From Burkholderia sp. Ac-20365 (GTDB lineage Bacteria; Pseudomonadota; Gammaproteobacteria; Burkholderiales; Burkholderiaceae), in the NCBI RefSeq assembly GCF_017104715.1, contig NZ_JAAGPI010000011.1, positions 1 through 64,000 of the forward strand: a stretch of DNA of 64,000 bases. The letters run 5' to 3'. Below, piece by piece: positions 25,752 to 35,213 of the stretch. Each line of letters begins with the position of its first letter. Positions within the stretch are counted from its first letter, which is position 1. The notes under the pieces are model-generated. The model made no database searches. It was not told the DNA's origin and was given only the letters and a program-made list of their open reading frames with translations. The translations under genes and the position numbers were made by a program.

Positions 25752-26567
25752 ATGGCAAAACCTGCATCCACAACATCCCCAACGTCCGTCTCGGCGGGCA
25801 CGTCCGAACCCGTCGACGAGCGCAAGTTCGTCGTCGCGCTGGCGCGCGGGCTCGATCTGCTGCGCGCGTTCCGGCCGGGCGAGACTTTGCTCGGCAATCG
25901 CGATTTCGTCGAGCGCACCGGCTTGCCGAAGGCGACGGTGAACCGGCTCGCGTACACGCTGACGGTCCTCGGCTATCTGCGTTTCGACGAAACGCTCGGC
26001 AAATACGCGCTCGACGCGGGCGTGTTGTCGCTCGGTTTCGCGCTGCTGTCCGGCACCGACACACTCGAACTCGCGCGCCCGCACATGCGCAACTTCGCGC
26101 GCGAAGTCGGAGCGGCCGTGTCGCTGGGATGCCGCGACGGTCTGGACATGATCTATCTGGAGACGATTCGCAGCGAAACGGCGCTCACACTTGGCCTCGC
26201 GTCGGGTTCGAAACTGTCGATGCTGACCAGTTCGATGGGCCGCGCATACCTCGCCGTGCAGCCCGCCGACGTACGCGCTGCGCTGCTTGCCGAACTTCAA
26301 CGCACAGCGGGCGACGAAGGCGCGGATCTCGTCGCGCAGGCGCAAAAGGAAATCGATACGTACGCGCAGGAAGGCTGCTGCTACTCGTTTCGCGACTGGC
26401 ACGACGACGTGAACGCGGTCGCGGTGCCGTTCAGCGATCCGCGCGATGGGCGGCTGCTGGTGCTGAGCTGCAGCGGGCCGGCGTCATCGATGGGGGAGAG
26501 CGTGTTTCGGGAAAGGGTTGCGCCGCGTCTGAAAGCGCTCGCGCGTCGTCTGGGCGACAGCCCTTGA
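25752..26567 (+). CDS. IclR family transcriptional regulator
   Basis: A 271-residue regulator. The N-terminal winged helix-turn-helix (about residues 25-90) includes FVERTGLPKATVNRLAYTL, the recognition helix. The C-terminal IclR effector domain starts near LARPHMRNFAREVGAAVSLG and contains CYSFRDWHDDVNAVAVPF. It probably senses glutarate or a related acyl-CoA and controls the divergent gcdH, by analogy with regulators in that position. A palindrome lies just upstream. It is convergent with the EAL-like gene, with six bases between stops. Confidence 0.9.
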   Translation: MAKPASTTSPTSVSAGTSEPVDERKFVVALARGLDLLRAFRPGETLLGNRDFVERTGLPKATVNRLAYTLTVLGYLRFDETLGKYALDAGVLSLGFALLSGTDTLELARPHMRNFAREVGAAVSLGCRDGLDMIYLETIRSETALTLGLASGSKLSMLTSSMGRAYLAVQPADVRAALLAELQRTAGDEGADLVAQAQKEIDTYAQEGCCYSFRDWHDDVNAVAVPFSDPRDGRLLVLSCSGPASSMGESVFRERVAPRLKALARRLGDSP

Positions 26568-26573
26568 AGAATC

Positions 26574-27404
26574 TCAAGCCGTCCGATTTTCGTGCACGAC
26601 GAACAGCGGCCCCTGAACGAACCGAACATCGTATTGCTGCAGCGCGTCGAATTGCGCTTCAGTCGCCACACGATTGAAGATCAACGGAATTTTTAGCCGA
26701 TTCGCATAGCTGACCAACGGCTTCACCATCGAATCGCGCAACGCCGACGCGGCGTCCATTTTCACGAAATCCAGTCTCGCCATGTCCGACACGGACAGGA
26801 TCTGCCCTGCGTTCGGCAGATTGCCGGCGACCTTGAATCCATAGTGCTGATAGCTCTTGGTCAGATAGCCAAGAAACGTCTTATGCGCGACCGCCGCCGG
26901 CGGCAGCTCGATCACGACACGCGACGGATTCAATCCAAACGACATAAGCACAGCTGAGAAATGCCGGCCGTGGTCGTAGCGCACGCTTTTCAGCAGCCGC
27001 TCGTGCACGCGCAGAAATAACAGGCCATGCCGCTGCGGACCGAAGAAATTGATCGCGTGCATCGCGCGCGACATCCGGTCGAGCGCGACCAGTTGCTGGT
27101 CGTCGGGCACGTGATCGAACGGATCGAAGCTGTCGAGCGGCGTGCCGTCGGACAGTTGGGTGATGGCCTGTACGCCGAGTTCGTCGCCGAAACGGTCCGC
27201 ACTCTCGGGCGACGACGACAACGACTGCGCGAGCGCATGCACCGAGATATCGAAAATCGGCTCGTAGCTGCTGCCTAGCTCGACGTCGCCATACGTCGCG
27301 ATCGCCTCGCCGCTGCGCGGGCCGGAGCCCATCCTCAGATGCTCGCCGAGAAACGGGTGAGAGGAAGCGCGTTCGACGAGTTGGGGAGTGGTCAGCGGGA
27401 TCAT
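26574..27404 (-). CDS. Degenerate EAL-domain protein, probably non-catalytic
   Basis: A 276-residue protein with the fold pattern of an EAL (cyclic-di-GMP phosphodiesterase) domain. SSYEPIFDI corresponds to the usual YQPIVDL, VVIELPPAA to the second strand, DFVKMDAA to the lysine strand and VRFVQGPLF to QGYLF. The catalytic EAL tripeptide, the DDFG metal motif and the EGVE glutamate are all absent (NLPNA and NRVATEAQ in their place). It probably acts as a protein-protein or c-di-GMP-sensing module without activity. No GGDEF or sensor domain is present. It is convergent with the IclR gene. Confidence 0.7.
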   Translation of the reverse strand: MIPLTTPQLVERASSHPFLGEHLRMGSGPRSGEAIATYGDVELGSSYEPIFDISVHALAQSLSSSPESADRFGDELGVQAITQLSDGTPLDSFDPFDHVPDDQQLVALDRMSRAMHAINFFGPQRHGLLFLRVHERLLKSVRYDHGRHFSAVLMSFGLNPSRVVIELPPAAVAHKTFLGYLTKSYQHYGFKVAGNLPNAGQILSVSDMARLDFVKMDAASALRDSMVKPLVSYANRLKIPLIFNRVATEAQFDALQQYDVRFVQGPLFVVHENRTA

Positions 27405-27539
27405 GAATGCGTGGGGAGCGTGCCTGGAGTGCGGCGGGGCGCCGCATCACCCGATGGTATCAGTGGCCGCCGCTCTTTCATGCACCAAATACTGATATGG
27501 ATTTCGCAGTTCGTGTGGCGATCGCTGCCCAACTGAGGG

Positions 27540-27549
27540 TTAACGTTAA
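27540..27549. promoter_or_regulatory. Small palindrome upstream of the aromatic-acid transporter
   Basis: TTAACGTTAA is a perfect ten-base palindrome about 75 bases ahead of the transporter start, in an AT-rich promoter-like stretch (27540-27600). It is a candidate operator for the transporter-hmgA-fahA unit; no regulator gene is adjacent. Confidence 0.3.
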
Positions 27550-27624
27550 TTTCACTAATCATAATCTGTTTTACTATTCGTAAATTCTCGTTGTAGCCAC
27601 TCAGTCGTCACGCAGGAAGCCAAG

Positions 27625-28983
27625 ATGAGCGAACCCTCCCGTCCCGTCGATGTAATCGAAGTCGAACGCGCGCTGGCCGACGCGCATCGGCCAGCGTTTC
27701 AGCTGATGCTGCTCGTGCTGTGCGCGCTGTGTCTCGTGATCGACGGCTTCGATGCGCAGGCGATGGGCTACGTCGCGCCGAGCGTGATCGGCGAATGGCA
27801 CGTATCGAAAGCGGCGCTCGGGCCGGTGTTCAGCGCGAGCCTGTTCGGCATGCTGCTAGGCGCGCTCGGGCTGTCGGTGCTGGCGGACCGGATCGGGCGG
27901 CGTCCGGTGCTGATCGGCGCGACGTTCTTCTTCGCCCTGGCGATGCTGGCGACGCCGTTCGTGTCGACCATTCCCGCGCTGATCGCGCTGCGGTTCATTA
28001 CGGGGCTCGGCCTCGGCTGCATCATGCCGAACGCGATGGCGCTGGTCGGCGAGTTCTCGACGCCCGAGCACCGCGTCAAGCGGATGATGCTGGTGTCGTG
28101 CGGCTTCACGCTGGGCGCTGCCATCGGCGGCTTTATCAGCGCGGCGCTGATTCCCGCTTACGGCTGGCGCGCGGTATTCTGGGTCGGCGGCGCGGTGCCG
28201 CTCGTGCTCGGCGTGGCGATGCTCGCCGCGTTGCCTGAATCGCTGCAATTCCTTGTGCTGAAAGGCCGCGACGAACGCGCGCGGCAGTGGCTGGCGAAGT
28301 TCGATCCTTCGCTGAACGTCGGTCCGGGTACACGCCTCGTCGTGCGCGAGAAAGCCGATGGCGGCGCGCCCGTTGCCGAACTGTTCCGCGCGGGCCGCGC
28401 GCCCGTCACGCTGATCCTGTGGGGCATCAGCTTCATGAACCTGATCGACCTGTACTTCCTGTCGAACTGGCTGCCGACCGTGATGCGCGACGCGGGCTAT
28501 TCGCCGTCGACGGCGGTGATCGTCGGCACCGTGCTGCAGACGGGCGGCGTGATCGGCACGCTGCTGCTCGGCTGGTTCATCGAACGCTTCGGTTTCGTGC
28601 GCGTGCTGTTTGCCTGCTTCGCGCTGGGCGCGGTGAGCGTCGGCACGATCGGCGCGGTATCGCATGCGCTTGCCTGGCTGCTCGTCGTGGTGTTCGCGGG
28701 CGGCTTCTGCATCGTCGGCGGACAGCCGGCTGTGAACGCGCTCGCTGGCCACTTCTATCCCACTACATTGCGTTCGACGGGCATCGGCTGGAGCCTCGGC
28801 ATTGGCCGGATCGGCTCCGTGATCGGGCCGCTCGTCGGCGGACAACTGATTGCGCTGAACTGGAGCAACGCGCAGCTTTTCCACGCTGCCGCCGTACCCG
28901 TGCTGTGTTCGGCCGCGCTGGTGCTGACGCTTGCCGTCGCCAACCGCCAACGCGGCGGTCCGGCGAAAGCGCAGACCGTTTGA
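27625..28983 (+). CDS. MFS aromatic acid:H+ symporter (AAHS family)
   Basis: A 452-residue, 12-helix transporter. The AAHS signature LVIDGFDAQAMGYVAPSV lies in helix 1, LADRIGRRPVLI in loop 2-3 and PESLQFLVLKGR at the central loop, as in PcaK, BenK and MhpT. It would import an aromatic acid with protons. hmgA starts 19 bases downstream and overlaps fahA, so the substrate is plausibly homogentisate, 4-hydroxyphenylpyruvate or a related phenylacetate. That is inferred from the operon only. Confidence 0.88.
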   Translation: MSEPSRPVDVIEVERALADAHRPAFQLMLLVLCALCLVIDGFDAQAMGYVAPSVIGEWHVSKAALGPVFSASLFGMLLGALGLSVLADRIGRRPVLIGATFFFALAMLATPFVSTIPALIALRFITGLGLGCIMPNAMALVGEFSTPEHRVKRMMLVSCGFTLGAAIGGFISAALIPAYGWRAVFWVGGAVPLVLGVAMLAALPESLQFLVLKGRDERARQWLAKFDPSLNVGPGTRLVVREKADGGAPVAELFRAGRAPVTLILWGISFMNLIDLYFLSNWLPTVMRDAGYSPSTAVIVGTVLQTGGVIGTLLLGWFIERFGFVRVLFACFALGAVSVGTIGAVSHALAWLLVVVFAGGFCIVGGQPAVNALAGHFYPTTLRSTGIGWSLGIGRIGSVIGPLVGGQLIALNWSNAQLFHAAAVPVLCSAALVLTLAVANRQRGGPAKAQTV

Positions 28984-29002
28984 GATTCATCGGAGACTTT
29001 GC

Positions 29003-30325
29003 ATGGAATCATCCACACGACGCGAAATCCAGCCGGGCTATCAGTCCGGTTTCGCTAACGAATTCGCCACGGAAGCGTTGCCCGGCGCGCTGCCGCAAGG
29101 CCGCAACTCGCCGCAGCGCGCGCCTTATGGCCTCTACGCGGAGCAATTGTCGGGCACCGCGTTCACGGCGCCGCGCGGCCACAACCGCCGTTCGTGGCTG
29201 TACCGCATCCGTCCCGCGGCCGTGCATCAGCCGTTCACCGCGCTGCCGTCGCACAAGCTGGTCGCGAACTTCGCCGATGTGCCGCCGACGCCGCCCAACC
29301 AGCTGCGCTGGGATCCGCTGCCGATGCCGTCCGAGCCGACCGATTTCATCGACGGCTGGGTGACGATGGCGGGCAACGGCTCGGCGGAATCGATGAACGG
29401 TTGCGCGATCCACGTGTACGCGGCCAACCAGTCGATGCAGCACCGCTTCTTCTACAACGCCGACGGCGAACTGCTGATCGTGCCGCAGGCCGGGCGTCTG
29501 GCGATTTTCACGGAACTGGGCAAGCTCGACGTCGAGCCGTTCGAGATCGCGGTGATTCCGCGCGGCGTGCGTTTTTCGGTGTCGCTGCCGGACGGCAAGG
29601 CGAGCGGCTATATCTGCGAAAACTTCGGCGCGCAATTGCGCCTGCCGGATCTCGGGCCGATCGGCTCGAACGGTCTCGCGAATCCGCGCGATTTCCTCAC
29701 GCCGCATGCCGCCTATGAAGATCGCGAAGGCGACTTCGAACTGGTCGCGAAACTGAACGGTCATCTGTGGCGTGCCGACATTGGCCATTCGCCGCTCGAC
29801 GTGGTCGCGTGGCACGGCAACTACGCGCCGTGCAAGTACGACCTGCGTCACTTCAACACGATCGGCTCGATCAGCTTCGACCATCCGGATCCGTCCATCT
29901 TCCTCGTGCTGCAGTCGCAGAGCGACACGCCGGGCGTCGATACGATCGACTTCGTGATTTTCCCGCCGCGCTGGCTCGCCGCCGAAGATACGTTCCGCCC
30001 GCCCTGGTTCCATCGCAATGTCGCGAGCGAGTTCATGGGCCTCGTGCACGGCGCGTACGACGCGAAGGCGGAAGGCTTCGTGCCGGGCGGCGCGAGCATC
30101 CACAACTGCATGTCGGGCCATGGTCCGGACGCCGGCACGTTCGAGAAGGCATCGAACATCGATACGTCGAAGCCGAACAAGGTCGACAACACGATGGCAT
30201 TCATGTTCGAAACGCGCACGCTGCTCAAGCCGACGCGTTTCGCGCTCGAAACGGCGCAGCTTCAGGCGCATTACTTCGAATGCTGGCAAGGTCTCAAGAA
30301 ACACTTCAACCCGGAGCAACGATGA
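29003..30325 (+). CDS. hmgA: Homogentisate 1,2-dioxygenase
   Basis: A 440-residue non-haem iron dioxygenase that opens homogentisate to maleylacetoacetate in tyrosine and phenylalanine catabolism. Family markers are YQSGFANEFATEALPGALP at the N-terminus, LPDLGPIGSNGLANPRDFL, and the iron-ligand region PPWFHRNVASEFMGLVHG with its His and Glu. HNCMSGHGPD follows. ATG 29003 follows CGGAGACTTTGC. Its stop overlaps the fahA start (ATGA). The frame upstream overlaps the transporter and is discarded. Confidence 0.97.
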   Translation: MESSTRREIQPGYQSGFANEFATEALPGALPQGRNSPQRAPYGLYAEQLSGTAFTAPRGHNRRSWLYRIRPAAVHQPFTALPSHKLVANFADVPPTPPNQLRWDPLPMPSEPTDFIDGWVTMAGNGSAESMNGCAIHVYAANQSMQHRFFYNADGELLIVPQAGRLAIFTELGKLDVEPFEIAVIPRGVRFSVSLPDGKASGYICENFGAQLRLPDLGPIGSNGLANPRDFLTPHAAYEDREGDFELVAKLNGHLWRADIGHSPLDVVAWHGNYAPCKYDLRHFNTIGSISFDHPDPSIFLVLQSQSDTPGVDTIDFVIFPPRWLAAEDTFRPPWFHRNVASEFMGLVHGAYDAKAEGFVPGGASIHNCMSGHGPDAGTFEKASNIDTSKPNKVDNTMAFMFETRTLLKPTRFALETAQLQAHYFECWQGLKKHFNPEQR

Positions 30326-31632
30326 ACGCATCGAGCGATCTTCAGGCGACGCTCGACGCGTCGCGCAAAAGTTGGGTCGAATCGGCCAACGATCCGTCCT
30401 GCGATTTTCCGATCCAGAATCTGCCGTTCGGCATCTTCAGTGACGGCCTGAACGCGACGCCGCGCGCGGGTGTCGCGATCGGCGATTGCATCGTCGATCT
30501 GGCTGCGCTCGAAAGCGCGGGTCTGCTGACGGTGCCGTCGTCGGGCGCGGGCGACAGCGTGTTCGTGCGCGACACGCTGAACGACTTCATCGCGCTTGGC
30601 CGCGATAGCTGGCGCAGCGTGCGTATCCAGTTGAGCAAGCTGCTGTCGCGCGATCACGCGACGCTGCGCGACGATGCCGAATTGCGCAACCGCGCGCTGA
30701 TCCGCCAGGCCGACGCGACGCTGCATCTGCCCGTGCAGATTCCGGGCTACACGGATTTCTATTCATCCAAAGAGCATGCGACGAACGTCGGCTCGATGTT
30801 CCGCGATCCGAAGAATGCGCTGCTGCCGAACTGGTCGGAGATTCCGATCGGATACAACGGGCGGGCGTCGTCGGTGGTGGTGAGCGGCACGCCCGTGCGT
30901 CGGCCGAACGGCCAGTTGAAGCTGCCCGATCAGGAGCGGCCCGTTTATGGCGCGTGCCGCAAGCTCGATATCGAACTGGAGACGGGCTTTATCGTCGGTC
31001 GCGGCAATGCGCTCGGCGATCCGATTGCGTGTGAAGACGCCGAGAATCACATCTTCGGCATGGTGCTGCTGAACGACTGGAGCGCGCGCGACATCCAGCA
31101 GTGGGAATACGTGCCGCTCGGGCCGTTCAACGCGAAGACCTTCGGCACGACGATCTCGCCGTGGATCGTCACGCTCGACGCGCTCGAACCGTTCCGCGTC
31201 GCGCAGCCCGCGCAGGATCCGCAGCCGCTCGAGTATCTGCGCCACGGCGGCAAGCATGCATTCGACATCGCACTCGAAGTGTTGCTCAGGCCGCAAGGCG
31301 CGAAAGAGGCGACGACGATCTCGCGCACGAACTTCCGTCACATGTACTGGACGATGGCGCAGCAACTGGCGCATCACACCGTGTCGGGCTGCAATACGCG
31401 CGTCGGCGATCTGATGGGTTCGGGCACGATCAGCGGGCCGACCGAGGACTCGTTCGGCAGCCTGCTGGAACTGACGTGGAACGGCAAGAATCCGCTGCAA
31501 CTGAAAGAGGGCGGCACGCGTGCGTTCATCGAAGACGGCGACGAACTGACGCTCGCCGGATGGTGCCAGGGCGACGGGTATCGCGTCGGCTTTGGTGCGT
31601 GCATCGGCGAGATTTTGCCGGCGCATAAGTGA
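30322..31632 (+). CDS. fahA: Fumarylacetoacetase
   Basis: A 436-residue hydrolase that cleaves fumarylacetoacetate to fumarate and acetoacetate, the last step of homogentisate breakdown. The N-terminal SH3-like domain contains FGIFSDG. The catalytic domain has DFYSSKEHATNVGSMFRD with the catalytic His, then FGMVLLNDWSARDIQQWEYV and SGTISGPTEDSFGSLLELTW. It overlaps hmgA by four bases. No maleylacetoacetate isomerase gene is next to it, so that enzyme must be elsewhere or the step glutathione-dependent through another protein. Confidence 0.96.
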   Translation: MNASSDLQATLDASRKSWVESANDPSCDFPIQNLPFGIFSDGLNATPRAGVAIGDCIVDLAALESAGLLTVPSSGAGDSVFVRDTLNDFIALGRDSWRSVRIQLSKLLSRDHATLRDDAELRNRALIRQADATLHLPVQIPGYTDFYSSKEHATNVGSMFRDPKNALLPNWSEIPIGYNGRASSVVVSGTPVRRPNGQLKLPDQERPVYGACRKLDIELETGFIVGRGNALGDPIACEDAENHIFGMVLLNDWSARDIQQWEYVPLGPFNAKTFGTTISPWIVTLDALEPFRVAQPAQDPQPLEYLRHGGKHAFDIALEVLLRPQGAKEATTISRTNFRHMYWTMAQQLAHHTVSGCNTRVGDLMGSGTISGPTEDSFGSLLELTWNGKNPLQLKEGGTRAFIEDGDELTLAGWCQGDGYRVGFGACIGEILPAHK

Positions 31633-31694
31633 CGCGGTAGCTTGACACGTTGCGCCGCGTTCACGCCGAACGCGACGCGCTAGCGACGACCGAT

Positions 31695-31727
31695 CCGCGC
31701 GCGACTTCGAGACCGCGCGGATTTTTT
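31695..31727 (+). terminator. Intrinsic terminator after fahA
   Basis: CCGCGCG (31695-31701) pairs with CGCGCGG (31714-31720), followed by A and six T residues (31722-31727). It lies between the convergent fahA and MFS genes, four bases before the MFS stop. Confidence 0.8.
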
Positions 31728-31730
31728 ACG

Positions 31731-32888
31731 TTACGACGCCGCGCTCACCACGCCGCGCCGCTTCTCCCACAATGCTGCCGCGAGAAATCCCAGCGCGCTC
31801 GCGAGCACTACGCCGATCATCGCGTCGTTACCGACGCTCTTCATCAGCGCGCCCGCAATCAGCGGTCCGCCAAAGCTCGCGATACTCCACGACGCACCGA
31901 CCAGCGAACTCGCCGATACCAGCGCCACGCCGCGAAAACGCTCGCCGCACGCGACCAGCGAGAGCGTATAGATCGCGCCCGCCGCCGCGCCCAGCACATA
32001 CAGCAGCGGCCAGCACAGCCATGCGTGCTGGACGGCCCACGGCAGCAGCGGCAGCAGCACGACGACCAGCACCGCACAACCGATATGCACGCGCTCACGC
32101 CCGAGCCTGTCAGCGAGCCAGCCGATCGGGAACTGCATCGTCGTGTCGCCGAGCAGCAGCGCCGACGCGAACAGCACGGCGACTTCGGTGGGAATCCCAT
32201 GCGACATCGCGAAGAGCGGCATCAGCGACAGCGCGATCGTATCGAACAGCGCGAAAAAACCGGTGCCGATCACGAGGGCGGGCATCTGCGGCAACACGTG
32301 GCGCCAACTGCCGTGCGGTTCGTGTTCGTCGTGGGCGTGAGGGGCGGAGCGGATCATCGACAGCACGGGCAGCGCAATCAGAAAGATCGCGCCGCAGATT
32401 AGAAACCGCCAATGCTCGAACTGCGCGATCTGACTGACAAGTACAGGGCCCGCCATCTGGAACAGCGTGAAATTGGTCGCGTAGATGGCGACGACGCGGC
32501 CGCGCGACGCGTCGTCGGCGAGCTGGTTGACCCATGCTTCGCCGATCGTGAAGAGCAGCATCAGCGCCGCGCCGCACAGCACGCGCAGCACGGCCCAGAC
32601 GAACGGATTGTCGGTGAGCTGCATCAGCGCAGTGGCGATCGCGACGATCAGCACCGCGCCGATGATCGCGTGCCGCCCGCCGCAGCGCCCGGCGATCCAG
32701 CCGGCGATCGGTACGATGAACAGGCCGCCGCCCGCCTGCGCGGCCGTCAGCAGGCCGACCACGTCGGTGCCGTAGCCCGCTTGCGTCAGCGCGAGGGCAG
32801 TAAGAGGGAGTGTCGCGCCGCTGCCGAGGCCGACGACGGCCACGCTCAGGATCAGCGCGAGGAAATCACGGGAGAAGACGACTTTCAT
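31731..32888 (-). CDS. MFS transporter
   Basis: A 385-residue, 12-helix major facilitator protein. It has WIAGRCGGRHAIIGAVL as the loop 2-3 motif, LCGAALMLLFTIGEAWVNQLA in helix 4-5, and a His-rich central loop (SAPHAHDEHEPHGSWRH). The helix-5 segment with EAW resembles the YcaD/YfkF branch, of unknown substrate. ATG 32888 gives the conventional short N-terminus; the frame is open further upstream but without hydrophobic sequence. It is followed upstream by another MFS gene on the same strand, 86 bases away. Confidence 0.82.
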   Translation of the reverse strand: MKVVFSRDFLALILSVAVVGLGSGATLPLTALALTQAGYGTDVVGLLTAAQAGGGLFIVPIAGWIAGRCGGRHAIIGAVLIVAIATALMQLTDNPFVWAVLRVLCGAALMLLFTIGEAWVNQLADDASRGRVVAIYATNFTLFQMAGPVLVSQIAQFEHWRFLICGAIFLIALPVLSMIRSAPHAHDEHEPHGSWRHVLPQMPALVIGTGFFALFDTIALSLMPLFAMSHGIPTEVAVLFASALLLGDTTMQFPIGWLADRLGRERVHIGCAVLVVVLLPLLPWAVQHAWLCWPLLYVLGAAAGAIYTLSLVACGERFRGVALVSASSLVGASWSIASFGGPLIAGALMKSVGNDAMIGVVLASALGFLAAALWEKRRGVVSAAS

Positions 32889-32974
32889 ATCGGGCGAGAT
32901 GCTACACCGCCCGCATGTCACATGCACCCTGTGATGGCAGGGTGCACGCTTCGAGTATGTTGCGCGGCGCTTTT

Positions 32975-34132
32975 TTAGCCCGCGACAGGCAGACGCCGGT
33001 CGAGCGACACCGACCACCACGTCAGCGCGACGGCGGCCGCCGCCGTCAGCACGCCGACCCACGGCAGCGACGTGAGTGGTGCACCCGCGCCGATCGCCAT
33101 GCCGCCGAGCCACGCGCCCGTTGCATTGCCGAGGTTGAATGCGCCCTGATTGAGCGTCGACGCCAGATTCGGCGCGCTGCTCGCGCGATCGACGATCAGC
33201 ATCTGCAGCGGCGGCACGATTGCGAACGCGAGCACGCCCCACAGGAAAATCGTGATCATTGCGGGGATTTCGCTGTGCATCGTCATCGCGAAGATCGACA
33301 GAATCGCGACTATAGCCAGCAGGAACGACAGCAGCGACTGCACCGGGCGCCAGTCGGCGAGCTTGCCGCCGATCGTGCTACCTACCGTCAGCCCGAGGCC
33401 GAACAGCAGCAGCACCATCGTCACCGCGTGCGGCGTGAAGCCCGTCACGTCTTCGAGAATCGGCGTGATGTAGGTGAAGGTCGAGAACAGGCTTGCCGAC
33501 GCCAGCACGCTCGTGCCAAGCACCATCAGCACTTGCGGGTTCTTCAGCACGGTGAATTCGTGGACGAGGCTCGCCTTCTGCATTTCGATCTTCGACGGCA
33601 GGCAAACGGCAAGCGCGATGGCCGCGATCACGCCGATGCCCGTCACGGCCCAGAAGGTTGCGCGCCAGCCGACGGCCTGGCCGAGCGCCGTGCCGAGCGG
33701 CACGCCGAGCACGTTGGCGAGCGTGAGGCCCGTGAACATCAGCGCGATGGCCTGAGCGCGGCGGTTCGGCGCGACCAGCCCGGCCGCGACCACCGAGCCG
33801 ATGCCGAAGAACGCGCCGTGGCAGAACGCCGTGACGATGCGCGCGGCCATCAGCACCGCGTAGCTCGGCGCGATCGCGCACAGCAGGTTGCCGAGAATGA
33901 AGATCCCGATCAGGCTCATAAGCGCTTTCTTGCGCGGCATGTTGGCGACCGCGATCGCGACGATCGGCGCGCCGATGGTCACGCCGAGCGCATAGGCCGA
34001 CACCAGCATGCCCGCGGCCGGAATCGACACGCTCAGGTCGCGCGCGACATCGGGCAGCAGCCCCATGATGACGAACTCGGTGGTACCGATTCCGAACGCG
34101 GCGACGGCTAGTGCAAGCAGGGGCAAAGGCAT
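32975..34132 (-). CDS. MFS transporter, DHA1/AraJ-like
   Basis: A 385-residue, 12-helix exporter-type MFS protein. The start LALAVAAFGIGTTEFVIMGL, with the TTEF motif, and MPRKKALMSLIGIFILGN are typical of the DHA1 group that includes AraJ, YdhP and PbuE (drug, sugar or purine efflux). The middle has FTGLTLANVLGVPLGTALGQ. ATG 34132 is used because it gives the standard N-terminus; its ribosome site is weak, and a TTG at 34225 would add 31 residues without resemblance. The substrate is unknown. Confidence 0.84.
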   Translation of the reverse strand: MPLPLLALAVAAFGIGTTEFVIMGLLPDVARDLSVSIPAAGMLVSAYALGVTIGAPIVAIAVANMPRKKALMSLIGIFILGNLLCAIAPSYAVLMAARIVTAFCHGAFFGIGSVVAAGLVAPNRRAQAIALMFTGLTLANVLGVPLGTALGQAVGWRATFWAVTGIGVIAAIALAVCLPSKIEMQKASLVHEFTVLKNPQVLMVLGTSVLASASLFSTFTYITPILEDVTGFTPHAVTMVLLLFGLGLTVGSTIGGKLADWRPVQSLLSFLLAIVAILSIFAMTMHSEIPAMITIFLWGVLAFAIVPPLQMLIVDRASSAPNLASTLNQGAFNLGNATGAWLGGMAIGAGAPLTSLPWVGVLTAAAAVALTWWSVSLDRRLPVAG

Positions 34133-34367
34133 GATGGGACTTTCAGGGGAGGGCGCGGCGGCGGACGGAAGCGCCGTTCGCGTTGCCTGCGCGCGCTGTC
34201 GGGACGAGAGCGCCGGCGTCGGCAAGGGTAATTCAGTAGGGGATTGTACCTAAGACATTACAGCTGTGCGTTCTGCCTCACGCACTGTTGTATTTCGTCG
34301 ATTGAGAAGCGATTGCGCTGCGAAAACCCCTTATTTCAAGGGACTTTTTTGTTGGGCTTCGTCGTGC

Positions 34368-35213
34368 TCAGGTGTCGAAAGCTGCGCCGTGACGACCCGC
34401 GCCGCTCGCGAACGCGGCGGCTCCCGTCAGCCCCTGCGCGAACACTGCCGCGTAGCCGCCCGCACCTTCGCGGCGCAGTGCTTCGGGCAGATTGTCGAGC
34501 GGCGAGTTTTCGTAGACAGAGCGGCGGTCCGCGAGCAGCGCCGCCTGCGGGAACGCGGCCAGTTCGGCGGCCAGTTGTTCGGCGGCGGCGCGGGCGGTGC
34601 CGTTCGGCACGACGCGATTGGCGAGACCGATTGCGAGCGCTTCATCGGCGGAAACGGCGCGGCCCGTCAGGATGAGATCGAGCGCGCGCGACTGGCCGAT
34701 CAGCCGCGGCAGCCGGATCGTCCCGCCATCGATCAGTGGAATCCCCACGCGCCGGCAGAAGACGCCCAGCACGGCGTCTGCTTCGACCACGCGCAGATCG
34801 CACATCGCCGCGAGTTCGAGGCCACCCGCCACCGCGTGGCCCGCAATCGCCGCAATGACGGGCTTGGTGAACATCATGCGCGTCGGTCCCATCGGTCCGG
34901 GGCCGCTGCCGTCAGCGTGCAATTCGTTGCGCCGTGCGTCGTCTTGTAGAGCAGTGAGGTCCGCGCCCGCGCAGAAGGTGCCGCCTGCGCCCGTCAGCAC
35001 GGCGACGCGCCACGCGTCGTTCGCTTCGAAGCGGCGGAAGGCGGCAGAAAGCGCTTCCGCCGTCGGACGGTCGACGGCATTGCGGCGCGCAGGGCGGTCG
35101 ATGACGATCGTCGCCACGGCATCGAGCGGGAGCGCAACTTGCTGATTCTGTGCAGTTGAGGTTTTTTGTGCAGTTTCGATTCGTACAGATTCGCTGAAAT
35201 GTTCGCTAGCCAT
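34368..35213 (-). CDS. Enoyl-CoA hydratase/isomerase (crotonase) family protein
   Basis: A 281-residue crotonase-fold protein. The oxyanion hole is GTFCAGADLTAL and the second conserved block is AIAGHAVAGGLELAAMCDLR, where Glu corresponds to the first catalytic acid. At the usual second-acid region it reads GIPLIDGGTIRLPRLIG, with Leu-Ile-Asp in place of Pro-Glu, so true hydratase activity is uncertain. An N-terminal extension of about 28 residues precedes the domain. It stands alone on the minus strand. The substrate cannot be named. Confidence 0.85.
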   Translation of the reverse strand: MASEHFSESVRIETAQKTSTAQNQQVALPLDAVATIVIDRPARRNAVDRPTAEALSAAFRRFEANDAWRVAVLTGAGGTFCAGADLTALQDDARRNELHADGSGPGPMGPTRMMFTKPVIAAIAGHAVAGGLELAAMCDLRVVEADAVLGVFCRRVGIPLIDGGTIRLPRLIGQSRALDLILTGRAVSADEALAIGLANRVVPNGTARAAAEQLAAELAAFPQAALLADRRSVYENSPLDNLPEALRREGAGGYAAVFAQGLTGAAAFASGAGRHGAAFDT

